NCBI RefSeq assembly: GCF_000737575.1
Contig: NZ_CP006270.1
Span: 1,677,163 to 1,741,162 of the forward strand
Direction of reading: 5' to 3'
Source: Synechococcus sp. KORDI-49
GTDB taxonomy: Bacteria; Cyanobacteriota; Cyanobacteriia; PCC-6307; Cyanobiaceae
DNA: 64,000 nucleotides
Under the pieces are notes generated by a model, which saw only the letters and a program-made list of their open reading frames with translations, did no database searches and had not been told where the DNA came from. Shown here one piece after another: positions 24,616 through 34,131 of the stretch; the stretch's first letter is position 1; each line of letters begins with the position of its first letter. The position numbers and the translations under genes are program-made.

Positions 24616-25653
24616 ATGCCCGCTGCAGAACAGCAGTTGCTGCCCCTGTTTCAGGCAGGTCGTCACCACGAGGTGGTGGCGCAGGCTCGTCAGCTGGAGG
24701 TGCAACCCCAGACCCAGCCCCTGGCGGCGAATGTGCTGGCAGCGTCGCTGTTTCAGCTGGGGGAGTTCGGCCAGGCCGCTTCCTTGCTGGAAGCCCTTGA
24801 AGCCACCCTCGGCCAGGACCGTGACTATCTCTCGCTCTACGGGGCGACCTGTCGCCGCCTTGGTTTGCTGCAGCGAGCTGAGCAGCTGTTGGCTCGTGCT
24901 CTGCAGTTGGATCCGGGCTCGATGGCCGTGCGCAACAACTACGCCAATGTGCTGATTGATCTGGGCCGTGATCAGGAAGCACGGCGGCTGCTGGAACAGG
25001 TGCTGGCAGAAGAACCGGACTATCAGGATGCGAGGGCCAACCTCAACAGGCTGCAGTTCAGGCAGCAACCTGCCAGCGCAACGCCGGCGGGACCCGCATC
25101 AGCGGAAGCGGCTGCTCGGCCGACCTGGTCTCCTGCAGATCCATTGATGCTGGCCTTCGCGGAGGAGGAGGTGAAACTCGCTGGAGGAGTGGGGTCGTCC
25201 GCGGGTCGCGCTCTTGCCTCGGACCTTCCCGATCCTCAGCAGCGGGAAATGGCCTCCGAGCAGATGCAGCTTGCCGAGAAGGCCGTGGAAGAAGGAAACC
25301 ACAGCTTTGCTCTCAAGCTCTGCAGCCAGGCCCTGACGGGGGTGGGTGCCAACGCCAAGCTGTACGCCACAGCAGCGGATGCGTACATCGGTTTGCGTCG
25401 GTTTCAGGAAGCCGAAATCTGCCTGCTTCAGGCCGTGAGCATCGGGGGAGCGGGGATCAATCAGCTGATCAATCTGGTCAGCCTCACCAGCCTGCGCGGG
25501 GACCTCACCCTGGCCTCCCATTACCTCGATCAGGCCGCGGGGCTCGATCCAAGCCACCCTCACCTGGCCAACCTGCGCACCAACCTGGCCCAACGACGTC
25601 AGTCCCTGGCCGGCAGCCCTTACGCCTTCCTGCCCCAGTGGCCACAGCCGTGA
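24616..25653 (+). CDS. Tetratricopeptide-repeat protein
   Basis: A 345-residue protein made of TPR-like helices in two blocks, residues ~1-140 (AANVLAASLFQLGEFGQAAS, LGLLQRAEQLLARALQLDPG, NNYANVLIDLGRDQEARRL) and ~215-335 (KLCSQALTGVGANAKLYATA, LASHYLDQAAGLDPSHP), joined by a Pro/Ala-rich linker. No signal peptide is visible. The stop overlaps the ATG of the next glycosyltransferase by one base (TGATG), so the two are translationally coupled and the protein may scaffold that enzyme. Its specific function is not known. Confidence 0.82.
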   Translation: MPAAEQQLLPLFQAGRHHEVVAQARQLEVQPQTQPLAANVLAASLFQLGEFGQAASLLEALEATLGQDRDYLSLYGATCRRLGLLQRAEQLLARALQLDPGSMAVRNNYANVLIDLGRDQEARRLLEQVLAEEPDYQDARANLNRLQFRQQPASATPAGPASAEAAARPTWSPADPLMLAFAEEEVKLAGGVGSSAGRALASDLPDPQQREMASEQMQLAEKAVEEGNHSFALKLCSQALTGVGANAKLYATAADAYIGLRRFQEAEICLLQAVSIGGAGINQLINLVSLTSLRGDLTLASHYLDQAAGLDPSHPHLANLRTNLAQRRQSLAGSPYAFLPQWPQP

Positions 25654-26684
25654 TGACCACCAGCGCCCGCAGCGTCCGTTACTGGCTGGCGGTTCATCCG
25701 GATGTCAGCCGTCCCATCGGTGGGGTGAAACAGATCCACCGGCTTGCAGAGGCTCTCGGAGCCTGTGGTCGCGAGGCCACGCTGATCCAGCAGCAGCAGG
25801 ACTTCCATCCCGGCTGGTTCCGCAGTGAGGTGACCACCACCAGCGTGGCGGCGTTCCGCTCTCGCACCGATCTCGATCCGACGCGGGATGTGCTCATCCT
25901 TCCGGAGACGTTTCTTCCGGATCTGCTGAGTTACGCCCCTGGCCTGCCCAAGATCCTCTTCAACCAGAACGGCGCCTACAGCTTCGGTTTGGGGAGCGGC
26001 CGTCGTTTTCCGCCGCCGCAGGAGGTGCTGGCGCTCTATCGCCACCCGGAGCTGCTGCATGTGCTCTGCGTTTCAGAGCAGAACCAGCAGCTGTTCACCC
26101 GTGGCTTCGGTTTGGGGGAGGCCAGGGTGAGTCGGTTGGTTAACGGCATTGAGGCGGAGCTGTTTCAGCCCGCTGCCCGCAAGCATCGGCAGGTGGCCCT
26201 GATGTCCCGAAAGAACGGTGCAGATGCTGAGGTGGTGATGCAGCTGCTCCGTGCGCAGCCCTGGTGGCGGGACGGGGGATGGAAGCTGGCCGTGATTCAG
26301 AACCTGCCGCAGCAGCAGGTGGCGGCTGTTCTGGGGGAAAGCCTGGTGTTTCTCAGCTTCGGCCATCCCGAGGGGTTCGGCTTGCCGGTGGCGGAGGCGC
26401 TGGCCAGCGCCTGTGCAGTGGCGGGCTATTCCGGCCTCGGTGGCCGCGAGCTGTTCCAGCTGGCGGCGGATCACAGCATCGGCGTGGAGGTGGCCTACGG
26501 CGACTGGCTTGGTTTTGTGGATGCCGTGGCGGCCTTCCATCGATCTCTCTCCAAGCAAGGAGAGGAGGTGGCGGAGGCCTTGCAACAGGCGTCCGATACC
26601 GTGCGGCAGCGCTATTCAGCAGCTGCGATGCAGGCCAGCGTGGCATCGGCCATGGCCCGCTGGGAAGCTCAGCTGGGATGCTGA
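25653..26684 (+). CDS. GT4-like glycosyltransferase
   Basis: A 343-residue GT-B glycosyltransferase. Marks are HPDVSRPIGGVKQIHRLAEAL at the N-terminus (the glycine-rich acceptor loop), VLCVSEQNQQLF and VNGIEAELFQPA in the hinge, and SFGHPEGFGLPVAEALASAC, the donor-binding E-x7-E region. I chose the ATG at 25653 because it forms a TGATG overlap with the TPR gene; an ATG at 25638 is the alternative. The 3' end overlaps the sialidase-like gene by 7 bp (ATGCTGA). The substrate is unknown; context suggests surface glycan assembly. Confidence 0.86.
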   Translation: MTTSARSVRYWLAVHPDVSRPIGGVKQIHRLAEALGACGREATLIQQQQDFHPGWFRSEVTTTSVAAFRSRTDLDPTRDVLILPETFLPDLLSYAPGLPKILFNQNGAYSFGLGSGRRFPPPQEVLALYRHPELLHVLCVSEQNQQLFTRGFGLGEARVSRLVNGIEAELFQPAARKHRQVALMSRKNGADAEVVMQLLRAQPWWRDGGWKLAVIQNLPQQQVAAVLGESLVFLSFGHPEGFGLPVAEALASACAVAGYSGLGGRELFQLAADHSIGVEVAYGDWLGFVDAVAAFHRSLSKQGEEVAEALQQASDTVRQRYSAAAMQASVASAMARWEAQLGC

Positions 26685-27865
26685 CGCCTGCCGCCCAGGC
26701 TCTTGATCTCTGTGGACAGCTGAGCTGGGGACGTCTGCTGAAAACACCGTTGCAGGAGGGCATCTGGTCGCTGCTGGAGCCCTGCGGTGATCAGAACCAC
26801 GCTCCCCAGCTCTGCTGGATCCGGCCGGATCTGCTGGCCTGCGTGTGGATGGCCGGCGGCGGCGAGGGCACCGCAGGCATGGCGATCCAGCTCAGCCTGC
26901 TGGAGGCCGGCTGCGGCAGCTGGACGGTTCCGCAGACCATCTCCTGTGATCCAGCCCGCTCCGAACAGAACCCGCTGCTGTTCCTGGCCGGTGATCAGCT
27001 GCAGCTGATTCACACCGCTCAGGATGTGCGCGATCCCGCCGCTTCCGAGCCAGCAGGCTCTCCCTTCACCATGCAGTGGACCGCCCGGCTGCGACAGCAG
27101 CAGCTGGCCGTGGCGGCCATCGCTGCATCCGAGCCCGCCAGCTGGGCGGCGGGTGCCTGGCAGCCCTGCGATGACCTGCTGCCGGAGCCGGCTTTCTGCC
27201 GCCATCCTCCCCACCACCTGGCGGACGGCCGTGCCTTGCTGCCCATCTATCGCAGCCTCGAGCAGGGTGGAGCCTTCGGGCATGACCACAGCCTTGTGCT
27301 GCCGCTCAACGCCAGCGGCCGTCCGGCGTCGGCTGCGGTGGCGGTGCCCTCCTGCATCGGCCGCGTGCATGGCTCGATCGTGGCCGCCGCCGACGGCACA
27401 ACGCTGCTGCAGTTCTTCCGCAGCCGCCGTGCTGATCGCATTTACCGCTCCCACAGCCGTGATCAGGGAGCCAGTTGGAGCGCGCCAGCGCCCACTGAGC
27501 TGCCCAACAACAACAGTTCGATCCAGGCGCTGCGGCTCAGCAGTGGCCGGCTGGCGATGATCTTCAACCGTTTCGCGCTGCATCCGGAGCCCGTGAGCGG
27601 CCCCTGGGGTGAGGCGGCTTGGCCCCGCAGCCGCTGGCCCCTGGCGATCGCGCTGAGTGACGACGATGGCGACAGCTGGCCCTGGATCCGCAGCATCGAC
27701 CATGGCGATGGCTTCTGTGGTGATGCCAACTGGCCGCTGAACGGTGCCCTGGCCTATCCCTCCATCGTGGAGGGGCTGCCAGGCGAGCTGCACATCGCCT
27801 ACTCCTGGGCCGGGCGACTGGCGATCCGCTACCTCTGCCTGCAGGAGGAGGAGATCCTCGGGTGA
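26678..27865 (+). CDS. Sialidase-family (Asp-box beta-propeller) protein
   Basis: A 395-residue protein of the exo-alpha-sialidase/BNR superfamily. Asp-box-like segments SRDQGASWSAP and SDDDGDSWPW mark propeller blades, with ALLPIYRSLEQGGAFGHDHS and SSIQALRLSSGRLAMIFNRF between them, as in family members of uncertain specificity. No signal peptide or lipobox is visible, so it should be cytoplasmic, odd for a glycan hydrolase. The start at 26678 overlaps the preceding glycosyltransferase stop (ATGCTGA), indicating tight co-expression. It may trim or edit a glycan intermediate, or be a non-catalytic binding propeller; true sialidase activity is not implied. Confidence 0.78.
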   Translation: MLTPAAQALDLCGQLSWGRLLKTPLQEGIWSLLEPCGDQNHAPQLCWIRPDLLACVWMAGGGEGTAGMAIQLSLLEAGCGSWTVPQTISCDPARSEQNPLLFLAGDQLQLIHTAQDVRDPAASEPAGSPFTMQWTARLRQQQLAVAAIAASEPASWAAGAWQPCDDLLPEPAFCRHPPHHLADGRALLPIYRSLEQGGAFGHDHSLVLPLNASGRPASAAVAVPSCIGRVHGSIVAAADGTTLLQFFRSRRADRIYRSHSRDQGASWSAPAPTELPNNNSSIQALRLSSGRLAMIFNRFALHPEPVSGPWGEAAWPRSRWPLAIALSDDDGDSWPWIRSIDHGDGFCGDANWPLNGALAYPSIVEGLPGELHIAYSWAGRLAIRYLCLQEEEILG

Positions 27866-27866
27866 T

Positions 27867-28781
27867 TCAGCCGGCCTGCTGAGGGTTGTCCGGTTGATGC
27901 AACAGGCGCGGGTCGCTCGCGAAGCGCAGCAGATCCTGCTGGTCGGCCAGATCCATCAGCGTCTGACTGATGCCGATCCGGGTGGACCAGCCCTGGTCGG
28001 GGCCCCGGGTCTTGGCCAGCTGCTCCAGCAGGTCGGCCAGTTCCGCGGTGAGTTTGTTGTGGCAGAGCACGCTGAGCTGGCGGCGCAGGTTGCTGCAGAT
28101 CCTCTGGGTGAGCAGCACCTCCGCATCCTGCTGCTGCCGGGGCTGGATGGAGCTGCGGGTGATGCTGTCCGGCTGCACTCCCGTGAGAAAGGGCAGAGTG
28201 CGAGCGATGCGCAGTTTGCCCTGCTGCTGCAGCTGGCGCAGGGCGTTGTCCAGCGGCAGCAGGCGGCAGCCGGCTTCGAACGGTTGATTCAGCTGCTCCA
28301 GCAAAGGGCCGATCCGCTGGCGATGGATCAGCACCGAGGCCAGGCAACCGGTGTAGAGGTCGCTGCGCACATCGATGACTCGCTGGCGACGCTGCTGGTC
28401 GTGTTGCATCGCCAGGGCCCGATGGATGGAGGGGTTCACGTACATGTCCGTGACCAGCAGGTCGAAGGCCCCGCCATCGGGGTTCAGCCCCTCGCTGAAC
28501 ACCACGAATTCACGGCTCAGTTCCACGTCGTCTTCGACGATGTGGAGGTAATCGAAGCCCTCGCTGGCCGATGCGCTCTGCAGCAGGTCGAGCCATGACT
28601 GCCAGAGTCCGAACTCACCGGGATTGAGGCCCCGTTCACGGGCCCGATCCGGATCACCGCGAACGGCGGAGAACCGCTGGTAGCGCCCCTCCAGCCCCAG
28701 CTGCCCAAGATGCTGTTCCAGCCGGGAGCGCCGTTCCCGCTGGTCATCCAGGTTGATGAACACACCCTTGAGTTGGGTCAT
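27867..28781 (-). CDS. GT25-family glycosyltransferase
   Basis: A 304-residue protein of the LPS-type glycosyltransferase 25 family. It begins LKGVFINLDDQRERRSRLEQ (the family's strongly conserved first strand), continues RYQRFSAVRGDPDRARERGL, has LNPGEFGLWQSWLDLLQ matching the GT25 acceptor/serine-histidine region, and the acidic metal motif HIVEDDVELS. Members add galactose or glucose to lipooligosaccharide. The start at 28781 is chosen by similarity; in-frame ATGs further up would enter the divergent sulfatase-like gene. It ends one base after the convergent sialidase-like gene's stop. Confidence 0.87.
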   Translation of the reverse strand: MTQLKGVFINLDDQRERRSRLEQHLGQLGLEGRYQRFSAVRGDPDRARERGLNPGEFGLWQSWLDLLQSASASEGFDYLHIVEDDVELSREFVVFSEGLNPDGGAFDLLVTDMYVNPSIHRALAMQHDQQRRQRVIDVRSDLYTGCLASVLIHRQRIGPLLEQLNQPFEAGCRLLPLDNALRQLQQQGKLRIARTLPFLTGVQPDSITRSSIQPRQQQDAEVLLTQRICSNLRRQLSVLCHNKLTAELADLLEQLAKTRGPDQGWSTRIGISQTLMDLADQQDLLRFASDPRLLHQPDNPQQAG

Positions 28782-28856
28782 CCTGCCGTCGGGCCGGCTG
28801 CTCTTCGCATTGTGCAGAAGCCTGGTCATACGCTTCGGCAGCTGCGGTTCCGGGTG

Positions 28857-29756
28857 ATGGCTGCCACCGATGTGCTGCTGATCAGCCTCGATTCCTGCCG
28901 CTTCGACACCTTTGCGGCGGCCCATGGCTGCGGAGCGCTACCGCATCTCAGTGCCGTCGGACCCCTGCATCGCGCCCAGGCCCCCAGTTATTTCACCTAC
29001 GGCAGCCACGCCGCCTTCTGGATGGGGTTTACCCCAGGGGTGAGCGGCAGCGGTGAGCCGTGGCTGAATCCCAAGGCCGGCAAGTTGTTCCGGATGGCCT
29101 ACGCCGGTGCGGCCGGTCGGGACACGGACGGTTTTCAGCTCGAGGGGGCGAATCTGGTGGAGGGTTTCCGCCGCCAGGGGTACCGCACCATCGGCAGCGG
29201 CGCCGTGGACTGGTTCGATCCCGGCTCCGAGACCGGGGCGGTGCTTGGAGCGCCCTTTGAACGCTTTCACTTCGCCGGCAACACCTGGAGCCTGCAGAGC
29301 CAGCTGGCCTGGATCGAGCAGGAGCTGGCGACCGTGCCTGCCGATCAGCCGGTGTTCCTCTTCCTCAACGTTGGTGAAACCCATGTGCCCTACTGGCATG
29401 AGGGGGCACCCTGGCCGCGGTTTCCCAGTCCCTGCCGGCCCTTCGGTGGAGCGGACTGCAGCGCCGCGGAGAGTGCGAAGCGCCAGCGGGCCTGTCTGGA
29501 ATGGGTCGATGGCCAGCTGTCGGCGTTGCTCAACCGGTTCATGCCCGGCACCGTGCTGCTCTGCGCCGATCACGGCGACTGCTGGGGAGAGGACGGGCTG
29601 TGGGAACACGGCATCAGTCACTCCGCCACCCTCACCGTGCCGTTGCTGCTGCGGGTGCGGGGCCGCCCCATCGGCGAGCCGACGGCTAGGCCCAGTCCCA
29701 GCCGAACCCGTAGCGCGCTCTCACGCCTGTGGCGGTGGGCCGCAAGGCGGTCCTGA
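28857..29756 (+). CDS. Sulfatase-like metal-dependent hydrolase
   Basis: A 299-residue member of the alkaline-phosphatase/sulfatase superfamily. The N-terminal metal motif is DVLLISLDSCRFDTF, the region of the nucleophile reads APSYFTYGSHAAFWMGF (no C-x-P-x-R, so not a classical formylglycine sulfatase), and the second metal site is LLCADHGDCWGEDGLWEHGI. Candidate roles are phosphoethanolamine/phosphoglycerol transfer or hydrolysis, or desulfation of a glycan. No signal peptide is seen. The last ~25 residues overlap the convergent sulfotransferase gene and look unlike the family, so the native C-terminus may have been extended by read-through or a frame change near 29685. Confidence 0.8.
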   Translation: MAATDVLLISLDSCRFDTFAAAHGCGALPHLSAVGPLHRAQAPSYFTYGSHAAFWMGFTPGVSGSGEPWLNPKAGKLFRMAYAGAAGRDTDGFQLEGANLVEGFRRQGYRTIGSGAVDWFDPGSETGAVLGAPFERFHFAGNTWSLQSQLAWIEQELATVPADQPVFLFLNVGETHVPYWHEGAPWPRFPSPCRPFGGADCSAAESAKRQRACLEWVDGQLSALLNRFMPGTVLLCADHGDCWGEDGLWEHGISHSATLTVPLLLRVRGRPIGEPTARPSPSRTRSALSRLWRWAARRS

Positions 29757-30426
29757 GGTCGTCTCGGATCGCTTCAGGCACCGCATCGGCTTCGCCCCGG
29801 CCGGCATTCGCCCGCGGCAGCGTCATCGGCAGCGGCATGGCCGCAACCCCAAGAAACCGCAGAATCCGCCCCCAGACCCTGGCGGTGTCCTGGAACAGGT
29901 CCTCGCTGCGCAGCACCAGCAGCTGGTCCGCCGGAAACAGGGCTTCGTAGCGCTGCAGCTGTTCGAGATAACGGCTGCGGGCCACATAGCTGTGCTTCTG
30001 CAGGCTGAAGGGATCACCGCTGGCCAGTCGGGCCGGTTCCGCGGCCAGCGCTTCCGCGGGCTCTAGCGGTTCGAATCCGAGGCGCCGGGCGTGGAACACC
30101 TGGGACAGGGCCCGTTCCACGGGATCCCGCAGCAGGGCGATCAGCTTCACCTGCGGCAGCAGCGCCCGGATGCGGCCGGGGATCTCCGGGTGGAACAGAT
30201 AGAAGGGAGTGATGTCCCCGCAGCGCTGATCCGCCGCGGCAGTCGCGTAGTGGGCGGCATACCAGCTCAGCGGTTGGTCGTGGTGGAGGCTGAAGTAGTG
30301 CACCTCCTTGCCGGCGGCCAGGAACACCTCCGGGTGATGCCCCAGCAGCTGCTGAAGGCTGGTGGTGCCTCCCTTCTGGGTGCCCAGCACCAGGAAATCC
30401 GGCAGCCGCTGCGGTGCTGCGGCCAT
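29686..30426 (-). CDS. Sulfotransferase
   Basis: A 246-residue PAPS-dependent sulfotransferase. The 5'-phosphosulfate loop is FLVLGTQKGGTTSLQQLLG near the start, and the 3'-phosphate motif is LIALLRDPVERALSQVFHAR. The rest (GDITPFYLFHPEIPGRIRAL, DQLLVLRSEDLFQD) matches the heparan-sulfate-type sulfotransferase domain. It would add sulfate to a carbohydrate, fitting the surrounding glycosyltransferases. The ATG at 30426 overlaps the stop of the next sulfotransferase upstream (TGATG), so the two are coupled. Its 3' end overlaps the sulfatase-like gene for 71 bp. Confidence 0.9.
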   Translation of the reverse strand: MAAAPQRLPDFLVLGTQKGGTTSLQQLLGHHPEVFLAAGKEVHYFSLHHDQPLSWYAAHYATAAADQRCGDITPFYLFHPEIPGRIRALLPQVKLIALLRDPVERALSQVFHARRLGFEPLEPAEALAAEPARLASGDPFSLQKHSYVARSRYLEQLQRYEALFPADQLLVLRSEDLFQDTARVWGRILRFLGVAAMPLPMTLPRANAGRGEADAVPEAIRDDLRTALRPTATGVRARYGFGWDWA

Positions 30427-31226
30427 CAGCGGCGCACCGGTTGCAGGGCCTGATCGCAACGATGGGCCGTCGGGCCCCAGTGCCAGCGCACCTCGGGGGC
30501 GTCCCTCAGCACATCGATGCGGCCGGCTTTGCGGATGGCGCTGGTGCTCCCTTCATCCGTGCAGGGCTGCCGGGCGTAGCCGAAGGTGGCGAAGTCCACG
30601 GCGTACAGCCGGTTGGCGAGGGCCAGTTCCTCAGGGCTCAGGGCTTCCGAGGCCGCCGGCTCCTCATCCTTCAACCTGGCGGCGGCATCGTCGATGAACA
30701 TCTGAGGCCAGCCCAGTTCAACCGCCAGCGCCAGCACATCGCTGCGCAGGGTTTCGCAGCGCAGCAGCCGGTCTGCTTTCGGTTCATCGCCGAAGTGGGT
30801 GAAGTGATGGATCGGCAGGGAATGGATGAAGCGGGGATCGAGCTGGGCGTGCCGTGACGGCAGCTGCTTGTAGTAGCGGCGCTTCATCTCCGCAGTGATG
30901 CCGCCGGCGAGCACGCGCCGCTCCAGCCGTTTCGACTTCTGCCGGTAGTACTCGTTCACCGCGGAGGGCAGACGCCGGTACGGATCGCGCACGCAGGCCA
31001 CCACCCGGTAGCGCTCCAGGTAGTCGAATTCCTCGAACATCCGCAGGTCCTGCATCGGCAGGTGGGCATGGTCCACATAGCGGCGCAGCCGCGGGCACCA
31101 GCCGTAGTCCCACAGTGCCGTGAACGCGTCCGGAGGCACTCCCCGCAGGAACACCATGCGCAGCAATTTTCCGGCGCACTTGGGCACGTGCAGGAGAACG
31201 GTCTCGAGATCGTGCCGGATGATCAT
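30426..31226 (-). CDS. Sulfotransferase family 2 (carbohydrate sulfotransferase-like)
   Basis: A 266-residue protein. The 5'-PSB-like loop is VLLHVPKCAGKLLRMVF and the 3'-phosphate motif is ACVRDPYRRLPSAVNEYYRQ, the pattern of the Sulfotransfer_2 family that modifies chondroitin- or HNK1-type glycans in animals and surface polysaccharides in bacteria. It is the first gene of a two-gene minus-strand operon with a second, differently typed sulfotransferase. It is divergent from secA with 80 bp between. The acceptor is unknown. Confidence 0.85.
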   Translation of the reverse strand: MIIRHDLETVLLHVPKCAGKLLRMVFLRGVPPDAFTALWDYGWCPRLRRYVDHAHLPMQDLRMFEEFDYLERYRVVACVRDPYRRLPSAVNEYYRQKSKRLERRVLAGGITAEMKRRYYKQLPSRHAQLDPRFIHSLPIHHFTHFGDEPKADRLLRCETLRSDVLALAVELGWPQMFIDDAAARLKDEEPAASEALSPEELALANRLYAVDFATFGYARQPCTDEGSTSAIRKAGRIDVLRDAPEVRWHWGPTAHRCDQALQPVRR

Positions 31227-31306
31227 CGGGTCATCGTCTCAGGCTGTTCGAGTGCCACGGGGATCCTCGGTAGGCTTCCCCAACCGTTCCGGTAGCTGCC
31301 GACACC

Positions 31307-34117
31307 ATGCTCAAGCTCCTGCTGGGTGACCCCAATGCCCGCAAGCTGAAGCGCTACCAGCCGATCGTCACCGATATCAGTGTCCTCGAAGAGGACATCG
31401 CGCCTCTCAGCGACGACGATCTTCGCCGCCGCACGGCCGAATTCCGCGAGCGGCTGGACAATGCCGGCACGCTCGAGAACCAGCGGCCGGTGCTGGATGA
31501 GATCCTGCCGGAAGCCTTCGCGATCGTCCGTGAGGCCGGCAAGCGCGTGCTGAGCATGCGCCATTTCGATGTGCAGCTGATCGGCGGCATGGTGCTGCAC
31601 GAAGGCCAGATCGCCGAGATGAAGACCGGCGAGGGCAAGACGCTGGTGGCCACACTGCCCAGCTACCTCAATGCCCTCACCGGCCGCGGCGTGCATGTGG
31701 TGACGGTGAACGACTACCTGGCTCGCCGCGACGCCGAGTGGATGGGCCAGGTGCACCGCTTTCTGGGCCTGTCGGTGGGGCTGATTCAGCAGGACATGCG
31801 ACCGGAGGAGCGCCGCCGCAATTACGCCTGCGACATCACCTACGCCACCAATTCCGAGCTGGGGTTCGACTACCTACGGGACAATATGGCGGCCGACATC
31901 AGCGAGGTGGTGCAGCGCCAGTTCCAGTACTGCGTGATCGATGAGGTGGATTCGATCCTGATCGACGAAGCCCGCACGCCGCTGATCATTTCCGGTCAGG
32001 TGGAGCGCCCTCAGGAGAAGTACCAGCAGGCCGCTCAGGTGGCCGAATCCCTGGAGCGGTCGGCCGAGATGGGCAAGGACGGCATCGATCCCGAGGGGGA
32101 TTACGAGGTGGATGAGAAGCAGCGCAGCTGCACCCTCACCGATGAGGGTTATGCCAAGGCGGAACAGATGCTGGGGGTGCAGGACCTGTTCAATCCCCAG
32201 GACCCCTGGGCCCACTACATCACCAATGCCCTCAAGGCCAAGGAGCTGTTCGTCAAGGATGTGAACTACATCGTCCGCGATGGCGAGGCCGTGATCGTCG
32301 ATGAGTTCACCGGTCGCGTCATGCCGGGTCGCCGCTGGAGCGATGGCCAGCACCAGGCGATCGAAGCCAAGGAAGCTCTGCCGATCCAGCCCGAGACCCA
32401 GACCCTGGCCTCGATCACCTACCAGAACTTCTTCCTGCTCTATCCCCGTCTGGCCGGCATGACCGGCACGGCCAAGACCGAAGAGGTGGAGTTCGAGAAG
32501 ACCTACAAACTCGAAACCACGATCGTGCCCACCAACCGGGTCCGGGCCCGTCAGGACTGGGCGGATCAGGTCTACAAGACAGAACCGGCCAAGTGGCGCG
32601 CCGTCGCCAACGAAACCGCGGAGATTCACCGCAAAGGCCGGCCGGTGCTGGTGGGCACCACCTCCGTGGAGAAGAGTGAGCTGCTCAGCTCCCTGCTGGC
32701 GGAGCAGCAGATTCCCCACAACCTGCTCAACGCCAAGCCTGAGAACGTGGAGCGCGAGTCGGAGATCGTGGCCCAGGCCGGCCGTGCCGGCGCCGTCACC
32801 ATCGCCACGAACATGGCTGGCCGCGGCACCGACATCATCCTGGGCGGCAACAGCGATTACATGGCCCGCCTCAAGCTGCGGGAGGTGTTGCTGCCCCGCC
32901 TGGTGCGCCCCGAGGATGGCCACAAGCCCCCGGTGCCGCTGCAGCGCAGCGCAGCGGCCGGTTTCTCGGAGGCCCCCCAAGCGCCGGCGCGCAGCAGCGA
33001 GAGCCTGTTCCCCTGCACCCTCACCGATGACACCGATCAGCTGCTGGGTCAGCTGGCCCGTGATCTGGTGGCGGCCTGGGGGGATCGCGCCCTCACGGTG
33101 ATCGAGCTGGAGGAGCGCATCGCCACAGCCGCCGAGAAGGCTCCCACCGACGACCCTCAGATCCAGTCCCTGCGGGAGTCGATCGCCCGGGTGCGGGCGG
33201 AATACGACGCGGTGGTGAAGCAGGAGGAGGAGCGGGTGCGTGAGGCGGGAGGTCTGCACGTGATCGGCACGGAACGGCACGAATCCCGCCGCGTCGACAA
33301 CCAGCTGCGTGGCCGTGCCGGCCGCCAGGGAGATCCGGGCTCCACCCGCTTCTTCCTCTCCCTTGGCGACAACCTGCTGCGCATCTTCGGCGGCGACCGG
33401 GTCGCCGGCCTGATGAACGCTTTCCGGGTGGAGGAGGACATGCCGATCGAGTCCGGCATGCTCACCCGCTCTCTGGAGGGGGCTCAGAAGAAGGTGGAGA
33501 CGTACTACTACGACATCCGCAAGCAGGTGTTCGAATACGACGAGGTGATGAACAACCAGCGCCGCGCTGTGTATTCCGAACGCCGGCGTGTGCTGGATGG
33601 CCGCGCCCTGAAGAAACAGGTGATCGGCTACGGCGAGCGCACGATGAACGAGATCGTGGAGGCCTATGTGAATCCGGATCTGCCGCCGGAGGAATGGGAT
33701 CTCGATCAGCTGGTGAGCAAGGTGAAGGAATTCATCAACCTGCTGGAGGATCTCACCCCGGATCAGATCCAGGGCCTGGGCATGGAGGAACTCAAAGCGT
33801 TCCTTCAGGAGCAGCTGCGCAATGCCTACGACCTCAAGGAAGGTCAGATCGAGCAGCAGCGTCCCGGCCTGATGCGGGAGGCCGAGCGGTTCTTCATCCT
33901 CCAGCAGATCGACACCCTCTGGCGGGAACATCTGCAGGCGATGGATGCCCTGCGTGAGTCCGTCGGCCTGCGGGGCTACGGCCAGAAGGATCCGCTGATC
34001 GAATACAAGAACGAGGGTTACGACATGTTCCTCGAGATGATGACCAACATGCGCCGCAATGTGATCTATTCGATGTTCATGTTCCAGCCGGCCCCACCTC
34101 AGGCGCAGTCCGCCTGA
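31307..34117 (+). CDS. secA: Preprotein translocase ATPase SecA
   Basis: The motor that drives unfolded preproteins through SecYEG in the plasma and thylakoid membranes. The 936-residue protein has Walker [11 protein letters not shown] near ~105, [19 protein letters not shown] (DEAD-type motif and preprotein-binding start), [33 protein letters not shown] and [20 protein letters not shown]. It ends [12 protein letters not shown] and lacks the C-terminal zinc-binding SecB-contact motif, as is normal in cyanobacteria. Core gene, but it separates two blocks of glycosyltransferase and sulfotransferase genes. Confidence 0.98.
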   Translation: MLKLLLGDPNARKLKRYQPIVTDISVLEEDIAPLSDDDLRRRTAEFRERLDNAGTLENQRPVLDEILPEAFAIVREAGKRVLSMRHFDVQLIGGMVLHEGQIAEMKTGEGKTLVATLPSYLNALTGRGVHVVTVNDYLARRDAEWMGQVHRFLGLSVGLIQQDMRPEERRRNYACDITYATNSELGFDYLRDNMAADISEVVQRQFQYCVIDEVDSILIDEARTPLIISGQVERPQEKYQQAAQVAESLERSAEMGKDGIDPEGDYEVDEKQRSCTLTDEGYAKAEQMLGVQDLFNPQDPWAHYITNALKAKELFVKDVNYIVRDGEAVIVDEFTGRVMPGRRWSDGQHQAIEAKEALPIQPETQTLASITYQNFFLLYPRLAGMTGTAKTEEVEFEKTYKLETTIVPTNRVRARQDWADQVYKTEPAKWRAVANETAEIHRKGRPVLVGTTSVEKSELLSSLLAEQQIPHNLLNAKPENVERESEIVAQAGRAGAVTIATNMAGRGTDIILGGNSDYMARLKLREVLLPRLVRPEDGHKPPVPLQRSAAAGFSEAPQAPARSSESLFPCTLTDDTDQLLGQLARDLVAAWGDRALTVIELEERIATAAEKAPTDDPQIQSLRESIARVRAEYDAVVKQEEERVREAGGLHVIGTERHESRRVDNQLRGRAGRQGDPGSTRFFLSLGDNLLRIFGGDRVAGLMNAFRVEEDMPIESGMLTRSLEGAQKKVETYYYDIRKQVFEYDEVMNNQRRAVYSERRRVLDGRALKKQVIGYGERTMNEIVEAYVNPDLPPEEWDLDQLVSKVKEFINLLEDLTPDQIQGLGMEELKAFLQEQLRNAYDLKEGQIEQQRPGLMREAERFFILQQIDTLWREHLQAMDALRESVGLRGYGQKDPLIEYKNEGYDMFLEMMTNMRRNVIYSMFMFQPAPPQAQSA

Positions 34118-34131
34118 GGCCAGCGGGCGTC

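Noticed and set aside
13550-31300. Insertion sequences, integrase or transposase genes in the accessory region
   Set aside because: None of the open frames resembles a transposase or integrase, and no terminal inverted repeats with target duplications were found by eye.
31874-33931. Minus-strand 685-codon open frame opposite secA
   Set aside because: It is a shadow of the secA coding frame, and SecA motifs are intact on the plus strand.
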